DNA from: Whitmania pigra
Lineage: Eukaryota; Annelida; Clitellata; Hirudinida; Haemopidae
Reading direction: 5' to 3'
Length of the DNA: 64,000 bases
NCBI GenBank assembly: GCA_021613335.1
Contig: JAJTWR010000344.1
Location: forward strand, 473,448 to 537,447
The notes beneath the pieces are model-generated. The model saw nothing but the letters and a program-made list of their open reading frames with translations, made no database searches and had not been told where the DNA came from. A program made the translations under genes and the position numbers. Shown here piece by piece: positions 1-10,900 of the stretch; within the stretch, counting starts at the first letter, position 1; each line of letters opens with the position of its first letter.

Positions 1-2617
1 ACAAAATTAGCTCCGCCTACAATGATTAAAAGTAATATATTTAATTAAAAGTTTACCGAGGTGTCTCTACTAAATTTTTAAATTTTGACATGACTAGATG
101 TTTTTCACAAATTTACATTATTTTGAAGAATATAAAAATATAGCACGATTATCTATTATAAAGTGATTGGGAAAAACATTTTCTTTAGTACTTAGTAGTA
201 GCAGCTTGCAATTCTAATAGTTTATGATGAAATGATATGCGACCAATGTTCTCTAATTTCTTATCAGTGTACGCGATAAAACTACAGTTTTGAGCGGCAC
301 ATTTTCATGCTTGAGCTTATTGGGTAGCCCTGAAAACGGTTGTTTTGGAACCCACAAGACAATATTTCTTCAGACGGGATAGTATTCCCGGATAAGTTCC
401 AGGTCTGGAAACAGGAGTACCTGTTCCCAAGGCTATGCCAAAGGAACTGATCCAGTTATGATTCTATATGAATGTCTGTGATGCCACACATCCTCTTAAA
501 CTTGTCTTTAGCTCACCTCCACAAGTTCTCAACCACAGAAGCTTGTGTCAACAAAGAACAAATTCCAATGTGCCTCAAGAAGGAGGGAGGTTCTAATTTC
601 CAGATTCTGAGTTGAAAAATATGCTCTGAATCAACATCTGTTTCTCTTTTTTTTTTAAAAAAAACATCAGGTGTGCCCTCAGGAAGATGAAATGTCCTGC
701 ACAGTCTGCCCTGAGGAAAGACATTAGATTCAAAACAACTCTAAGATGAATCCATGCTTAGCAATCCGGCGATTATGGACATTATTTACATATGGATCTG
801 CAAAAATCGGAGTCACTTAACAGAATCTTTAATCAAAATTTATTTATTTCATTATTAATATAATTCTATTATTATAATAATACATATCGTTTCTTTTACA
901 TAACTAAAACTAATTAACATCTTAGTTATGCAACGGACCTTAACCAAATAAATAAACGGCGATAGCCCCTCATCGGTTATCTCGATCCTCAGAACTAATC
1001 GGCCGACTTTGAAGTGAAAACGCCGACTTCCCACTTTGAAGTGAAACAGCCAAATTCTCACGGGTTGGGGTTTTGAGTATTTATCTATAAAAAGGAAACA
1101 ATTGTAGAAATAATTTTGTTAATTGTTCTCAAGTGTAATAATAAGTTAGGTGATGATGATTATTATAAAATAAAACTCATTTTTTTATTTTTATCAAACT
1201 TAATTTTTTTTAATAGCCTAATAATGACCATCATAAGCAGTGTGGTCACTAGTCGGGTCTTCAGCAAATTCAATCGTTTAGTATTTTGCAGAATTGCACG
1301 GGTATCATCAATGATTGGCATATCGTTAACTTTCTTAAACTGAATCCGCAGATATCCAAAATTCATTGACAAACCCGCTCTCCTCAAAACTCTGTCGCGT
1401 CCTCTTTCTTTTCATAAACGTCGCTGGAACCCTTTTTCCTTCTTCTACAACCCTAGGTGTTATTTTCGATTCGCATCTTCCTGCAATCACCTGGGCACAT
1501 ACGTTCGCTTCTTTCCATCAGCACTTCTGCCCTTGAACATTGCCTGTCTCAACTCCTGCCTGAAACAATTGCACTGGTTGCCGATTCATATCGTATCACC
1601 TTCAAAATCGCCATCTCGACACATCACACTTTAGTGACATCCAGCCCACTTTAACTCCATCACTTTATAGGTCGCCGCCAAACACATGATCATCCACCAT
1701 TCATCTTCAACCAATCAATAGGTCATCAATAGTCAACAGAGGCTTCTCTTATGCCTCCCCTCGTAAGATCCCACCCATCTCTGGAGCTCTTCAAGCGTCA
1801 CCTGAAGACTCATCTCTTTAGGACTTCAAGGGACAACGAAAACACATTCTTTCTGACGATATGCACATGGCAATATTACTGTTATTACGAATTTCATCCC
1901 ATTATTAAGACTCTTCTCACAGGGTGAAGAGTTTTTATTTATCAAATAAAATAAATGTAGAAATAATTTCGTTAATTGTTCTCTAGCTGTGTTGTGGAGC
2001 ACTCAAAAGTTCTTTCGACAGGTGAAGTGGCTTCGAGATGAAATTTTTGGATCGTCAATAATTGTGTAAATTACTGATACGCAACAGAAAGTATTTTAAT
2101 TGAGAAACTCAGTAAACTGATCAATCGAGGGGCCGAAGAGAGTTGAGAAAGCTGACCACTGGAGTGATGAGAGAATCCAATGATTGTTGGGCTGTAGCAA
2201 TGTGTGTGCTATGCGATGACCGAATGAACTACTGAACGATTCATTACGATTACCGAGTCACTTATAACAAATAAAGCTAAATGTTATTTTTGGAGCATCC
2301 TTTCCAAAGATGCGTAATGAATAATAACGCGGATTTGCAGTGAGGCTGTAGTTAGGTTTCTTGTTTAAATTGAATAATTTCGAGCAACAGTATTCCCAAC
2401 ATTCATAGAGACATCTTGAGACATCTCGATAAACCTCAAAACATTTAACATAGATTTGCAAACATTTGTGACATTTAAAATTTATTTATTTATTGGCGTT
2501 ATTAATGCTATTTTATAAATAACTTAATATTATTTTTAAAGTACTATATTATCAATATGTATTGGGAAACACTTACTTTTAATCAATTTTAATCACTTTA
2601 GGTGGAGCTAATTTTGT
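1..2617. mobile_element. Inverted-repeat-ended nonautonomous DNA element A (left end at or before base 1)
   Basis: The first bases (ACAAAATTAGCTCCGCCTAC and on for about 31 nt to GATTAAAA) reappear inverted at 2587-2617, ending GGTGGAGCTAATTTTGT. Only a few differences separate the two ends. The body has no transposase and is interrupted by a LINE fragment at 1131-1956. The left end coincides with the window edge, so the true border may lie outside. Confidence 0.6.
1104..1983 (+). mobile_element. 5'-truncated L2/CR1-like LINE inside element A, flanked by a 27-bp duplication
   Basis: A 27-bp direct repeat (1104-1130 and 1957-1983, one mismatch, starting GTAGAAATAATTTT) brackets the insert. 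The plus strand encodes decayed C-terminal reverse-transcriptase remnants: NFLKLNP, then LPETIALVADSYRITFKIAI (a decayed LHWLPVSYRITFKI block), then a SFKRHLKTHLFR-like end. Stops and frameshifts are common. A duplication of this size fits target-primed reverse transcription. Confidence 0.65.
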
Positions 2618-4431
2618 ACAAGAGTGAAGCTATCGGACGTCCGCTGGGTGATGTAAATATAAATAACAACAAGCAAGTATGGGCAGCCGGGTAATAAAAT
2701 GTAAATAAACAAATGTGGCCGGTTGTTGATATATTGATGTATTTTTGGATATGGAGATAATCTCAAAGCTAACAAAAATGTCTGAAATATGGTGTACTGA
2801 AAAAAATGTGTTTATAAAAACAATTGCAATTATGTTTAGTTAATTAACAATTTTAACTTTTTGTTAAGTTGCGGTGTCCTTAGCAAAATGCCGATCTTTT
2901 GAAACCGATCCCCAGAATATAACTGGAGATTAATAAGACATTACGATTATTGACGTCTTCCTTTAAACATTTTAAAAATTAAAAAGAAAATAAGAAATCA
3001 TCAAAATAAAGTTAACTAGAATCTCAAGCGTAGTTATGTAGTGACGGCACATCTCTATTTGCGCGCACAGAAACCAAACAAAATTTGAACTAGAAGACGC
3101 TTTTTCTCTTTGGGGGTCGTCCACAAAGACGTCCACAATAAATCTTAACTGTGATTTTTAATTTGTCACAATTTCTTAGACATCCTCCTCCTCGAGCATG
3201 ACATACTTTATGGACGTACCCAAATGTCAATAAAATAATATTTAAAAAATTAAAATAAAATCATTAAAACATATACATTTCTAAAATTTAAAAATTATTT
3301 CGTTTTTATTCAACAAAAATAATTGCCCTCCCCCTTCAGCATTAGTATGCTTTAGAAGCGCTCCACCATTTGCGGGCGTTTTTATGGATGACCCCTTTTG
3401 TCTTAAGGTTGACTCAGACTAAGGGCTAATTTTTTTTATGCCTATATTCCATGCTGAGAATTAAATCCATATCCTTGTTTTTTTTTCAGATCGATTCTGT
3501 TGAGTTTATCGTAATCGAGACAATAGGAGATCGAGAGTATAGTGTGTTTAAAAGTGAACAATATTGAAATGAATATATTAGCGTAAAATTGCGTTCAAAT
3601 TCTTTTAATACTACATTCTAAAGTACAAGTACTACATTTAAATATCACCGATGGCTTGGAGACAAACATGTCTGAAGTTGAAATTCTAACTACATATATT
3701 TAGCAAGATATTAATAAAAATGTGTTTAAAACAAACATTCATTTTCGTTTAAGAATAATTTTATAAATTTATAGGTAATTACAATCTAACTAATATTATA
3801 ATCACAGAAAAAAACTTTTGAACTTCATATTTAGAAAGATATAACAAATGATCTGCAACACTGCATAAAAGTGCCTAAAATCTCGACTTCAACCAATTTT
3901 AGAAAGCCCATTCTGTTACACATGTTAGAATATGAAGTTTTCTTTCATATTCTGCAATTTGAACTTCCAATTTAAAATCGTTTGAGAGATATTCACGATA
4001 AAGTAGTCAATAGCGAAACTTGCACGACTTGATATTTCAAATCTACCAGTGAGCGACATAAACCTTGGAGACATTTTCATAATCTGGTTTATAATAAAAA
4101 TAATAATATTTTCAAATAGCATGAAATAATAGAGTCTCATAAAACAATAATTTTATGTACACATTTAATTGGCAAAATAACGGGTTTATTATTGGCTATG
4201 TTGTAGCTACATTGCCAAGTTTTAAAAATGTTATTTTAAACATTATTTTTAACGTAAAAGACTTTTAAAACAAGAAAGGTTTTCCGTTATAGCAAACCTA
4301 CTTTTTCCAGGATTTCATTGAAATGGGTTTATTCGTTCCGCATAATTAATGCGAATCTTAGCCTAAACTCAAAATTTTTAGTTGATTCAATTTATTATTA
4401 TTAATTACAAATCAAAAAAATTAATAAAATG

Positions 4432-4478
4432 ATGTAAATAATAATAATAATATAATAATAATAAAAATAATAATAATA

Positions 4479-4569
<91 letters not shown>

Positions 4570-4638
4570 TGCCATTGTCATTGTCATTGTCATTGTCATT
4601 ATCATTATCATTATCATTATCATTATCATTATCATACG
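4432..4638. repeat. Microsatellite: (AAT)n followed by (CATTGT)n and (CATTAT)n
   Basis: About 130 bp of AAT repeats pass into short CATTGT and then CATTAT units. It produces a meaningless minus-strand open frame of isoleucine and methionine. Confidence 0.95.
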
Positions 4639-4999
4639 CATTATTATACGCATTTTTACCAACTCAAATTTTTCTTATGATTTTACTTCAATGAATAAAC
4701 AATCACTTTCATTTTAAGGGTCCAATTGTTGCCGTTCATTGAAATTTGTAACAAATAATGTAGTTTTTTTGCTCGTTTGTGATTGGTTACAAAATTATTT
4801 TTTATGACATGTATGAAAGAATCTTTACATAATTGTTAAACTGTGAATTTCACTGTTAACGAAAATGAGAAAATTTATGATTATGTCAATGAAAAATGAA
4901 GAAACAAATGACTATAGAACGTGGTAAAACTGACTACTATTTGACAATGGAAGAGTAGTGACAACACATCTCCGCTATCACGTGTATAGTATACAAATA

Positions 5000-6640
5000 A
5001 TTCAAATTTGAAATGAGGTTGTTTTCCGAGGTAATGCGAATAATTTGAGCGTTAATAACCTGCAAAATAAGTGTCTGATGGCAAAGGCCTTGGAAATTTA
5101 AAAAACAGAAATTAAATATTTTTAAAATGAGACCTTTGTCGAAAAATTTAGTTGAGTCTAAGTTACGGTTTTATGCATTTGAAATGAGGCTGTGTTCCGA
5201 GGCAGTTCGTAAAATTAGTGCGTAAACTTTGAGCGTTAATAAACCTGAAAAATAAGTGTCTGATGGCAAAGGCCTCTCCAACTTGATAAAGATAGGTTAA
5301 ATCTCTTTAGAATGAGACCTTTGTCGAAATATTTAGTTAAGTTTAAGTTACGGTTAATTGCATTTGAAATGAGGCTGTGTTCCGAGGCAGTTCGTAAAAT
5401 TAGTGCGTAAACTTTGAGCGTTAATAAACCTGAAAAATAAGTGTCTGATGGCAAAGGCCTCTCCAACTTGATAAAGATAGGTTAAATCTCTTTAGAATGA
5501 GACCTTTGTCGAAATATTTAGTTAAGTTTAAGTTACGGTTAATTGCATTTGAAATGAGGCTGTGTTCCGAGGCAGTTCGTAAAATTAGTGCGTAAACTTT
5601 GAGCGTTAATAAACCTGAAAAATAAGTGTCTGATGGCAAAGGCCTCTCCAACTTGATAAAGATAGGTTAAATCTCTTTAGAATGAGACCTTTGTCGAAAT
5701 ATTTAGTTAAGTTTAAGTTACGGTTAATTGCATTTGAAATGAGGTTGTGTTCCGAGGTAGTGAGTACAATTTGAGCCTTAATAACCTGAAAAATAAGTGT
5801 CTGATGGCAAAGTCTTTGGAAATTTAAAAAAATGAGATTAAATATCTTTAAAATGAGACTTTTGTCGAAACATTTGGTTAAGTCTAAGTTACGGTTTTAT
5901 GCATTTGAAACGAGTCTGTTTTCTTATATAATGCGTAAAGTTTGAGCTTCAATAACCTGAAAAATAAGTGTCTGACGGCAAAGTGGTTAGAAATATGAGA
6001 AAGATAGATGCTATGTCTTCAAAATGAGAATTTACTCAAAAAATATAGTTTAGTCTAAGTGACAGTTTTTTGCAGTTGAATTAAGGCTGTTTTTCTAGGC
6101 TGATTTTAGTGCGTGATTTAGTTTGAGCATAAATATCTTGAAAATTATAGGTTTTTACGCAAAGAGCTTGCTAATGTGATAAAGTTGGAATATATCTCTT
6201 TAGAATGAGATCTTATTCGAAAAACTTTGTTAAGTGCAAGCGACGGTTAATTGCTCTTGAATTAAAGGCTGTTTTTCTAGGCTGATTTTAGTGCGTGATG
6301 TTTGAGCATAAATATCTTGAAAATTATAGGTTTTTACGCAAAGAGCTCGCTAATATGATAAAGTTGGAATATATCTCTTTAGAATGAGATCTTATTCGAA
6401 AAACTTTGTTAAGTGCAAGCGACGGTTTTTTGCTCTTGAATTAAAGGCTGTTTTTCTAGGCTGATTTTAGTGCGTGATGTTTGAGCATAAACATCTTGAA
6501 AATTATAGGTTTTTACGCAAAGAGCTTGCTAATGTGATAAAGTTGGAATATATCTCTTTAGAATGAGATCTTAGTCGACAAATTTAGTTAGGTGCAAGTG
6601 ACGGTTAATTGCTCTTGAATTAAGCTGTTTTAGTATCTGA
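5000..6640. repeat. Satellite-like tandem array, nine to ten units of about 171-185 bp
   Basis: Anchor TTTGAAATGAGGCTGT or its variants recurs near 5007, 5178, 5363, 5548, 5733, 5905, 6076, 6257, 6437 and 6616. Steps are 171-185 bp. Units starting at 5178, 5363 and 5548 are almost identical (exact 185-bp spacing). Units from 6076 on form a second subfamily with TTTTTACGCAAAGAGCT. Duplicated short open frames inside the array are by-products of the repetition. Confidence 0.9.
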
Positions 6641-6739
6641 TAGCGTTTTGAACGTCCGATAGCTTCACGGGAGTAATTTTGTTTATGGGGTGGAGCTATC
6701 TCCCTTATTTTTCATCTCATTAAGGCTGTGTGCAGCTCG

Positions 6740-7320
6740 GACGGTTTTACCAGTTTTTTCTTTCTTGTTGATCACTAGGTTAGATCTATTGGCCACAATT
6801 GTTCTATAGTTGTGACCTTTGAATCCCACATGATGGTGACGGCATCAGTGCTTGTGACTGGTTCGTACTTGCAATACTTCTCAGCTGCTGGGATTCCAAA
6901 CATCTTACAAACCTTCCAATGGAAGGAGTACATTCTTGCACGTTCGGCAAGAGCTGCTCGCTGGTAGTTTGAGGATGTTCTTTTGGTGGGTGACCCGTCA
7001 AAATAGCCCAGCGACAAAATAGCCCCGTCAAAACATCCCCGTCAATGTATCTTTATAAAAAAAATATTTATATGAGTTGATATATTAACCTGTAACCTAT
7101 TTCAAATTTGATTAAATGAAATGAGTTTTATGTTTTGGTGGTGCTATTTTGACTGGGCTATTTTGTCGCCGGGCTATTATGACGGGGTGCCCTTTTGGTG
7201 GCATTGCGAGATGCATTATTGAGGCTCTCTGTCTCTCCTTTTAGACCAGAGCTTCTCAACCATATTATTGTATCCTCTATGTTGATTCCAGGCTTGTCAA
7301 ATGCTCGAAGCAACTAATCA
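6740..7320 (-). mobile_element. 3' part of a non-LTR retrotransposon ORF, split by a MITE
   Basis: Read on the minus strand and skipping 6989-7192, the frame runs FDKPGINIED, WLRSSGLKGETESLNN, then RTSSNYQRAALAERAR, KVCKMFGIPAAEKYCKYEPV and IMWDSKVTTIEQLW. This resembles the C-terminal region after reverse transcriptase in several animal LINE families. It is truncated at both ends. Confidence 0.6.
6989..7192. mobile_element. 204-bp MITE with long inverted ends and an 8-bp target duplication
   Basis: Ends GGTGACCCGTCAAAATAGCCC... and ...GGGCTATTATGACGGGGTGCC pair over roughly 45 bp. Both sides carry TTTTGGTG (6981-6988 and 7193-7200). Removing the element restores the interrupted reading frame of the host LINE fragment. 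An 8-bp duplication suggests mobilisation by a hAT- or P-type transposase. Confidence 0.85.
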
Positions 7321-7362
7321 TGCAGAGGTTTTAATTTTATTTTTTCAATTTTTTCCTTGAGC

Positions 7363-7472
7363 TATTTATTATTATTATTAATATTATTAATATTTTCATT
7401 AATAGCATTAATATTATTATTATTATTATTAATATTATTATTATTATTATTATTATTATATTATTTAATTTT
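7363..7472. repeat. (ATT)n microsatellite
   Basis: Interrupted ATT/TAA repeats run for about 110 bp, shortly 3' of the DNMT3 stop codon. Confidence 0.9.
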
Positions 7473-7806
7473 GCAGTTTGGAGGATGTGGCTGAGTAACT
7501 TGAAATATTAAGTGAGGTCAAAGCACTTGAATTGGTATCCACTAATCTAAATTAGTAAACGATCTTATCAAACTAATCTTAAACTACATGACAGCTTAAT
7601 GCATGCGGTAAACATTCACTACATTTGAAAGTCAAAATTGTTCCAAGCCTAAGAATGATAACATTGGTTGCAAATTGTCGCTAAATTTAATTTGGCTGTA
7701 GCCATGCACTACAAATACAAAGTGAATGAAATGGCCAGTAGTTCTAAAATCACCCAAAATAGTTTTTTATGGAATTTAAGATGTGCATATTTGTATTGCA
7801 CGGTCA

Positions 7807-7948
7807 TCATATACATTCAAAAATGTTTGCTAATGGGGAAAGAATATGCTTGACAACATGTACACTCCAAGCTTGTCCAATTAGCTTTTGCCTTCTATTC
7901 CTTGATAAATCTCCAACATCAGTGTAATGATCAGGAAAACCAAAAATC
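7807..7948 (-). other. Terminal coding exon of DNMT3
   Basis: Acceptor CAG at 7951-7949 is followed by one base completing an arginine codon, then [20 protein letters not shown], then [16 protein letters not shown] and a final NIFECI before TGA. This is the family's C-terminal block (FGFP.HYTDV; G.SWSV.V..H). Phase matches the preceding exon, which ends in phase 2 at 14840. A plus-strand open frame over the same bases is only its shadow. Confidence 0.92.
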
Positions 7949-10900
7949 CTGTAACAGATAAAAGCATTAGATTTTATTTCCTAGGGTAGTACATATGCAG
8001 AGCTGGCCCTTCTTATAGTCAACTAAGTGATTGATTAGAGCCCTGTTGCTGCCTTAGTAAAACTTTACGAAGGTGCTGGACGTTCTGCCGGGCATTGCTC
8101 AGGTTAAAGTAGAAAATTTTATGTGAGAATTTATCATGTGCAGTATTGTTAGATTAATCTTCTTGCTTAGCTTTGAGATTGATCCGCATGCATTATTTGT
8201 AATTAAATAACAAATTTGTTGGTTTTTTTTGGCATTTTAGCTAACAATTATAGACATGATTTACTTAGCAGTGACCACAACTGTTGTTTTATAATAACCA
8301 CACTAATTCCTAACATTCAACCTAATTAACATTCAGCAGCTTCGAACATATTCCAATCCAACACCTTGTCATCTGAAAAATGACTGTCATGCGGGCACAA
8401 ATGTTCAATAAATCTGAGTAAGAGAGCCGTGTCAATGTCTGGATTGCTCTGCATATACTCATGAGCTTCATCACTCCAATAAGCTGTTTCCCCAAAATAC
8501 CACATGAGAAGCTTGGTTATTTTGGCCTTAACAAAGTGGCTTTGATTGGTGTTAGGTCGGTTCTTTACAACAGCTTGTTCAACTCGACTAATTCACTAAC
8601 AATGTCGTCAAACATGATCAATGCACCACGAACCTGTGGATCTGTCGACTTTCTGTAACAATATTTGTAGACTGGGTCACTGTGTGTTTCTGCTTGCTCT
8701 TTAATGTACTCAATCAAAACTGTAAAGTTTCTCATCAATGCTCGCAATGCAAAATGTCTGGAAAGCCATCATACTTCATTTAATGGTCTGAAGACTACTG
8801 ATTCACACTCAAGAACTTCTGCTAGTTCTGCAAATGCAGTTTTCTTCATAGAAGAGCATCAGAACAGAGTGCAAACAGTTCATAGCAAAGTCTCAATGCC
8901 CTTCATCAGTGAGACCTGCCTTACAAGCATCATCAATTTCTAGGTCTTCCCGAGTTTTTTGAAGAGAGTGACAATGCCATGTGAAAATTTTCCAGCTAGC
9001 ACTGTTGTTCACGGCAACAAAAAAGGCCGGATGGATGCAACAGCAATAAAGCTCTGGATTCAGAAATGTTTTCGAACGAGAGTGGACTTTTCAAAGAGCT
9101 CGCTGTTGATCATGGATGCAATGACAGCTCATAAGGTGGAGTCAGTTAAGAAGATGCAAGAGGGTTGCATGAGCATGGGACAAAGTGTCACAGGATTTGA
9201 TTCTGAGTGGCTTTAGAAAGGCTAAGTTTACAGGTAAGGAGGAAATTGACCACCCAGGTGATGAACCAGAGTAAGATCCAGCAAAAGTCGAAAATGGATT
9301 TGAAAGCTTTTCTACCAAAAAGAATGAGATAAGACTTTCATTTTGTTTTTCAATAAGGACCGTAAAAGACTAATAACTGAACTATTATCAAAATTTTATC
9401 TATTTTCTTCTATGCTTTTGAGAAGTCTTCAGAAAGTTTTGAAAGCAGGACCATTAGAAACATCCCATTAAGAGATTGTAGACATTTGCTACAATAAGTC
9501 TGTGCCTGTCATGTTTGTTAAATGGCACAACCTAAAGCTTTATATGCACCATCAGTGTTGAAAAAATATTTCCATACACACTGAAAACACTAACACCAAT
9601 TATAATTATAAGTAACAAATACTTGAATAATTACAGTCAGGATGGAAACCATAAGGATACCCCATTATTTCGTAATAACTCGATAAAGAAAAATTTGATT
9701 GTGAGAAAATTTTAATATGTTATGTATTTATATATTTGTGATTATCTCTTAAATTTTCATCAAAATATGTTTGTGCATTAATTTTAAAATTCCAAAAACG
9801 TGATTTTGGGGGCGTTCAATAACCATAAAAGACACTTGCAAAAATCATCGAAAAATTACTAAAAACTTTGTCAAAAAACAAGAAAAAAGTTTATTAATAT
9901 GAAATAATGTTTCTTTTATTTTCAATAACTTTAAAACATCTGTTGTCCATTGATTTTATTAGAGTTTTTATGAATTTTCTGTCCAGTTCTTTCCAGGCAC
10001 TCCTAATGGCGTTTTCCAGGTCAGATTTTGAGTGAAACTGCCTTCTATTGTGGTAAACAAGTCTTGACAACATTCCTCAGACATTTTTTTATAGGATTTA
10101 AATCCGGGAAACAAGCTGGCCAACTCATAACTTTCAAATTTCTCCTTTGGAAAAATGTCTTTGTCAACTTGGAAGTGTGGATCGGGGCATTATCTTGCTG
10201 GAAAATAAAATTTTCTCCATAATAATCTCTCCCAAAAGGTAACAGATGATTTCCTAAAATTTTAATGTAATCCACCAAAGATGGTTTCCCATCCAGAAAG
10301 GCTAATTCAGTTAATCCTTGACTGGAAATTCCTCCCCAAATCATCACCGATCCTGCTCCATGATTTCCACTAAAAAAATGTTTCTTTTTCTAATCTGAGG
10401 TCATGCCAGTAGAACTGATGACCATCAGGTCCATCCAGGTTAAATTTCTTCTCATCTGAAGAAATAGTATTGCCCCAAAGATCTCTGTTGGAGAGCATGG
10501 TTTTGGCCTATTCCACTTTTGCCAACCTGTGATGGTTTTTAAGAGCCGAAATTTTTAATCTCTTTCATATGATAAAATACCACTAGATCTCAAATAACTT
10601 AACACTGTAATTTTACAAATTCTTAAATCAAGTTCATTTCTAATTTGATTTGCTGAAAATTTACCTGAAGAAGCCTTTCTTACCAGGACTCTCTGCTGAC
10701 AAATCGTCACTTTTGTGGGTATTCCTTGATCATTTTTTGCACCATATTCTTCGGGAGCTTTTACATAGTTCCAGATGACTGTCTTGGATCGCTTAAGCTC
10801 ATTGGCAATTTCCCTGATCGAATAATTTGCTTGTGTGAAGGCCTCAATCAGTCCCTTCTTCTTGTCAGACCTCATTTTCCCTCCAGCCATTTATAAAATA

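Larger units (their letters stand above)
2618..6682. mobile_element. Inverted-repeat-ended element B containing a satellite array
   Basis: A perfect 17-bp inverted repeat, GTGAAGCTATCGGACGT at 2624-2640 and its complement at 6652-6668, bounds the stretch. The outermost bases resemble the ends of element A (ACAA...TTGT), and B abuts A at 2617/2618. The interior shows no transposase, a long AAT/CATTAT microsatellite and the ~180-bp tandem array. Which bases are the exact ends is uncertain. Confidence 0.5.

Noticed and set aside
4405..4662. 85-residue frame of Ile, Met and Thr
   Set aside because: Produced by the AAT and CATTAT repeats.
5236..5651. Two identical 76-residue minus-strand frames as a gene duplication
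   Set aside because: They arise from the exact 185-bp period of the satellite array.
5000..6640. CRISPR-like repeat array
   Set aside because: Units are long, contiguous tandem copies without spacers, in a eukaryotic genome.
7668..7853. 61-residue plus-strand frame
   Set aside because: Antisense shadow over the last DNMT3 exon and its 3' flank.
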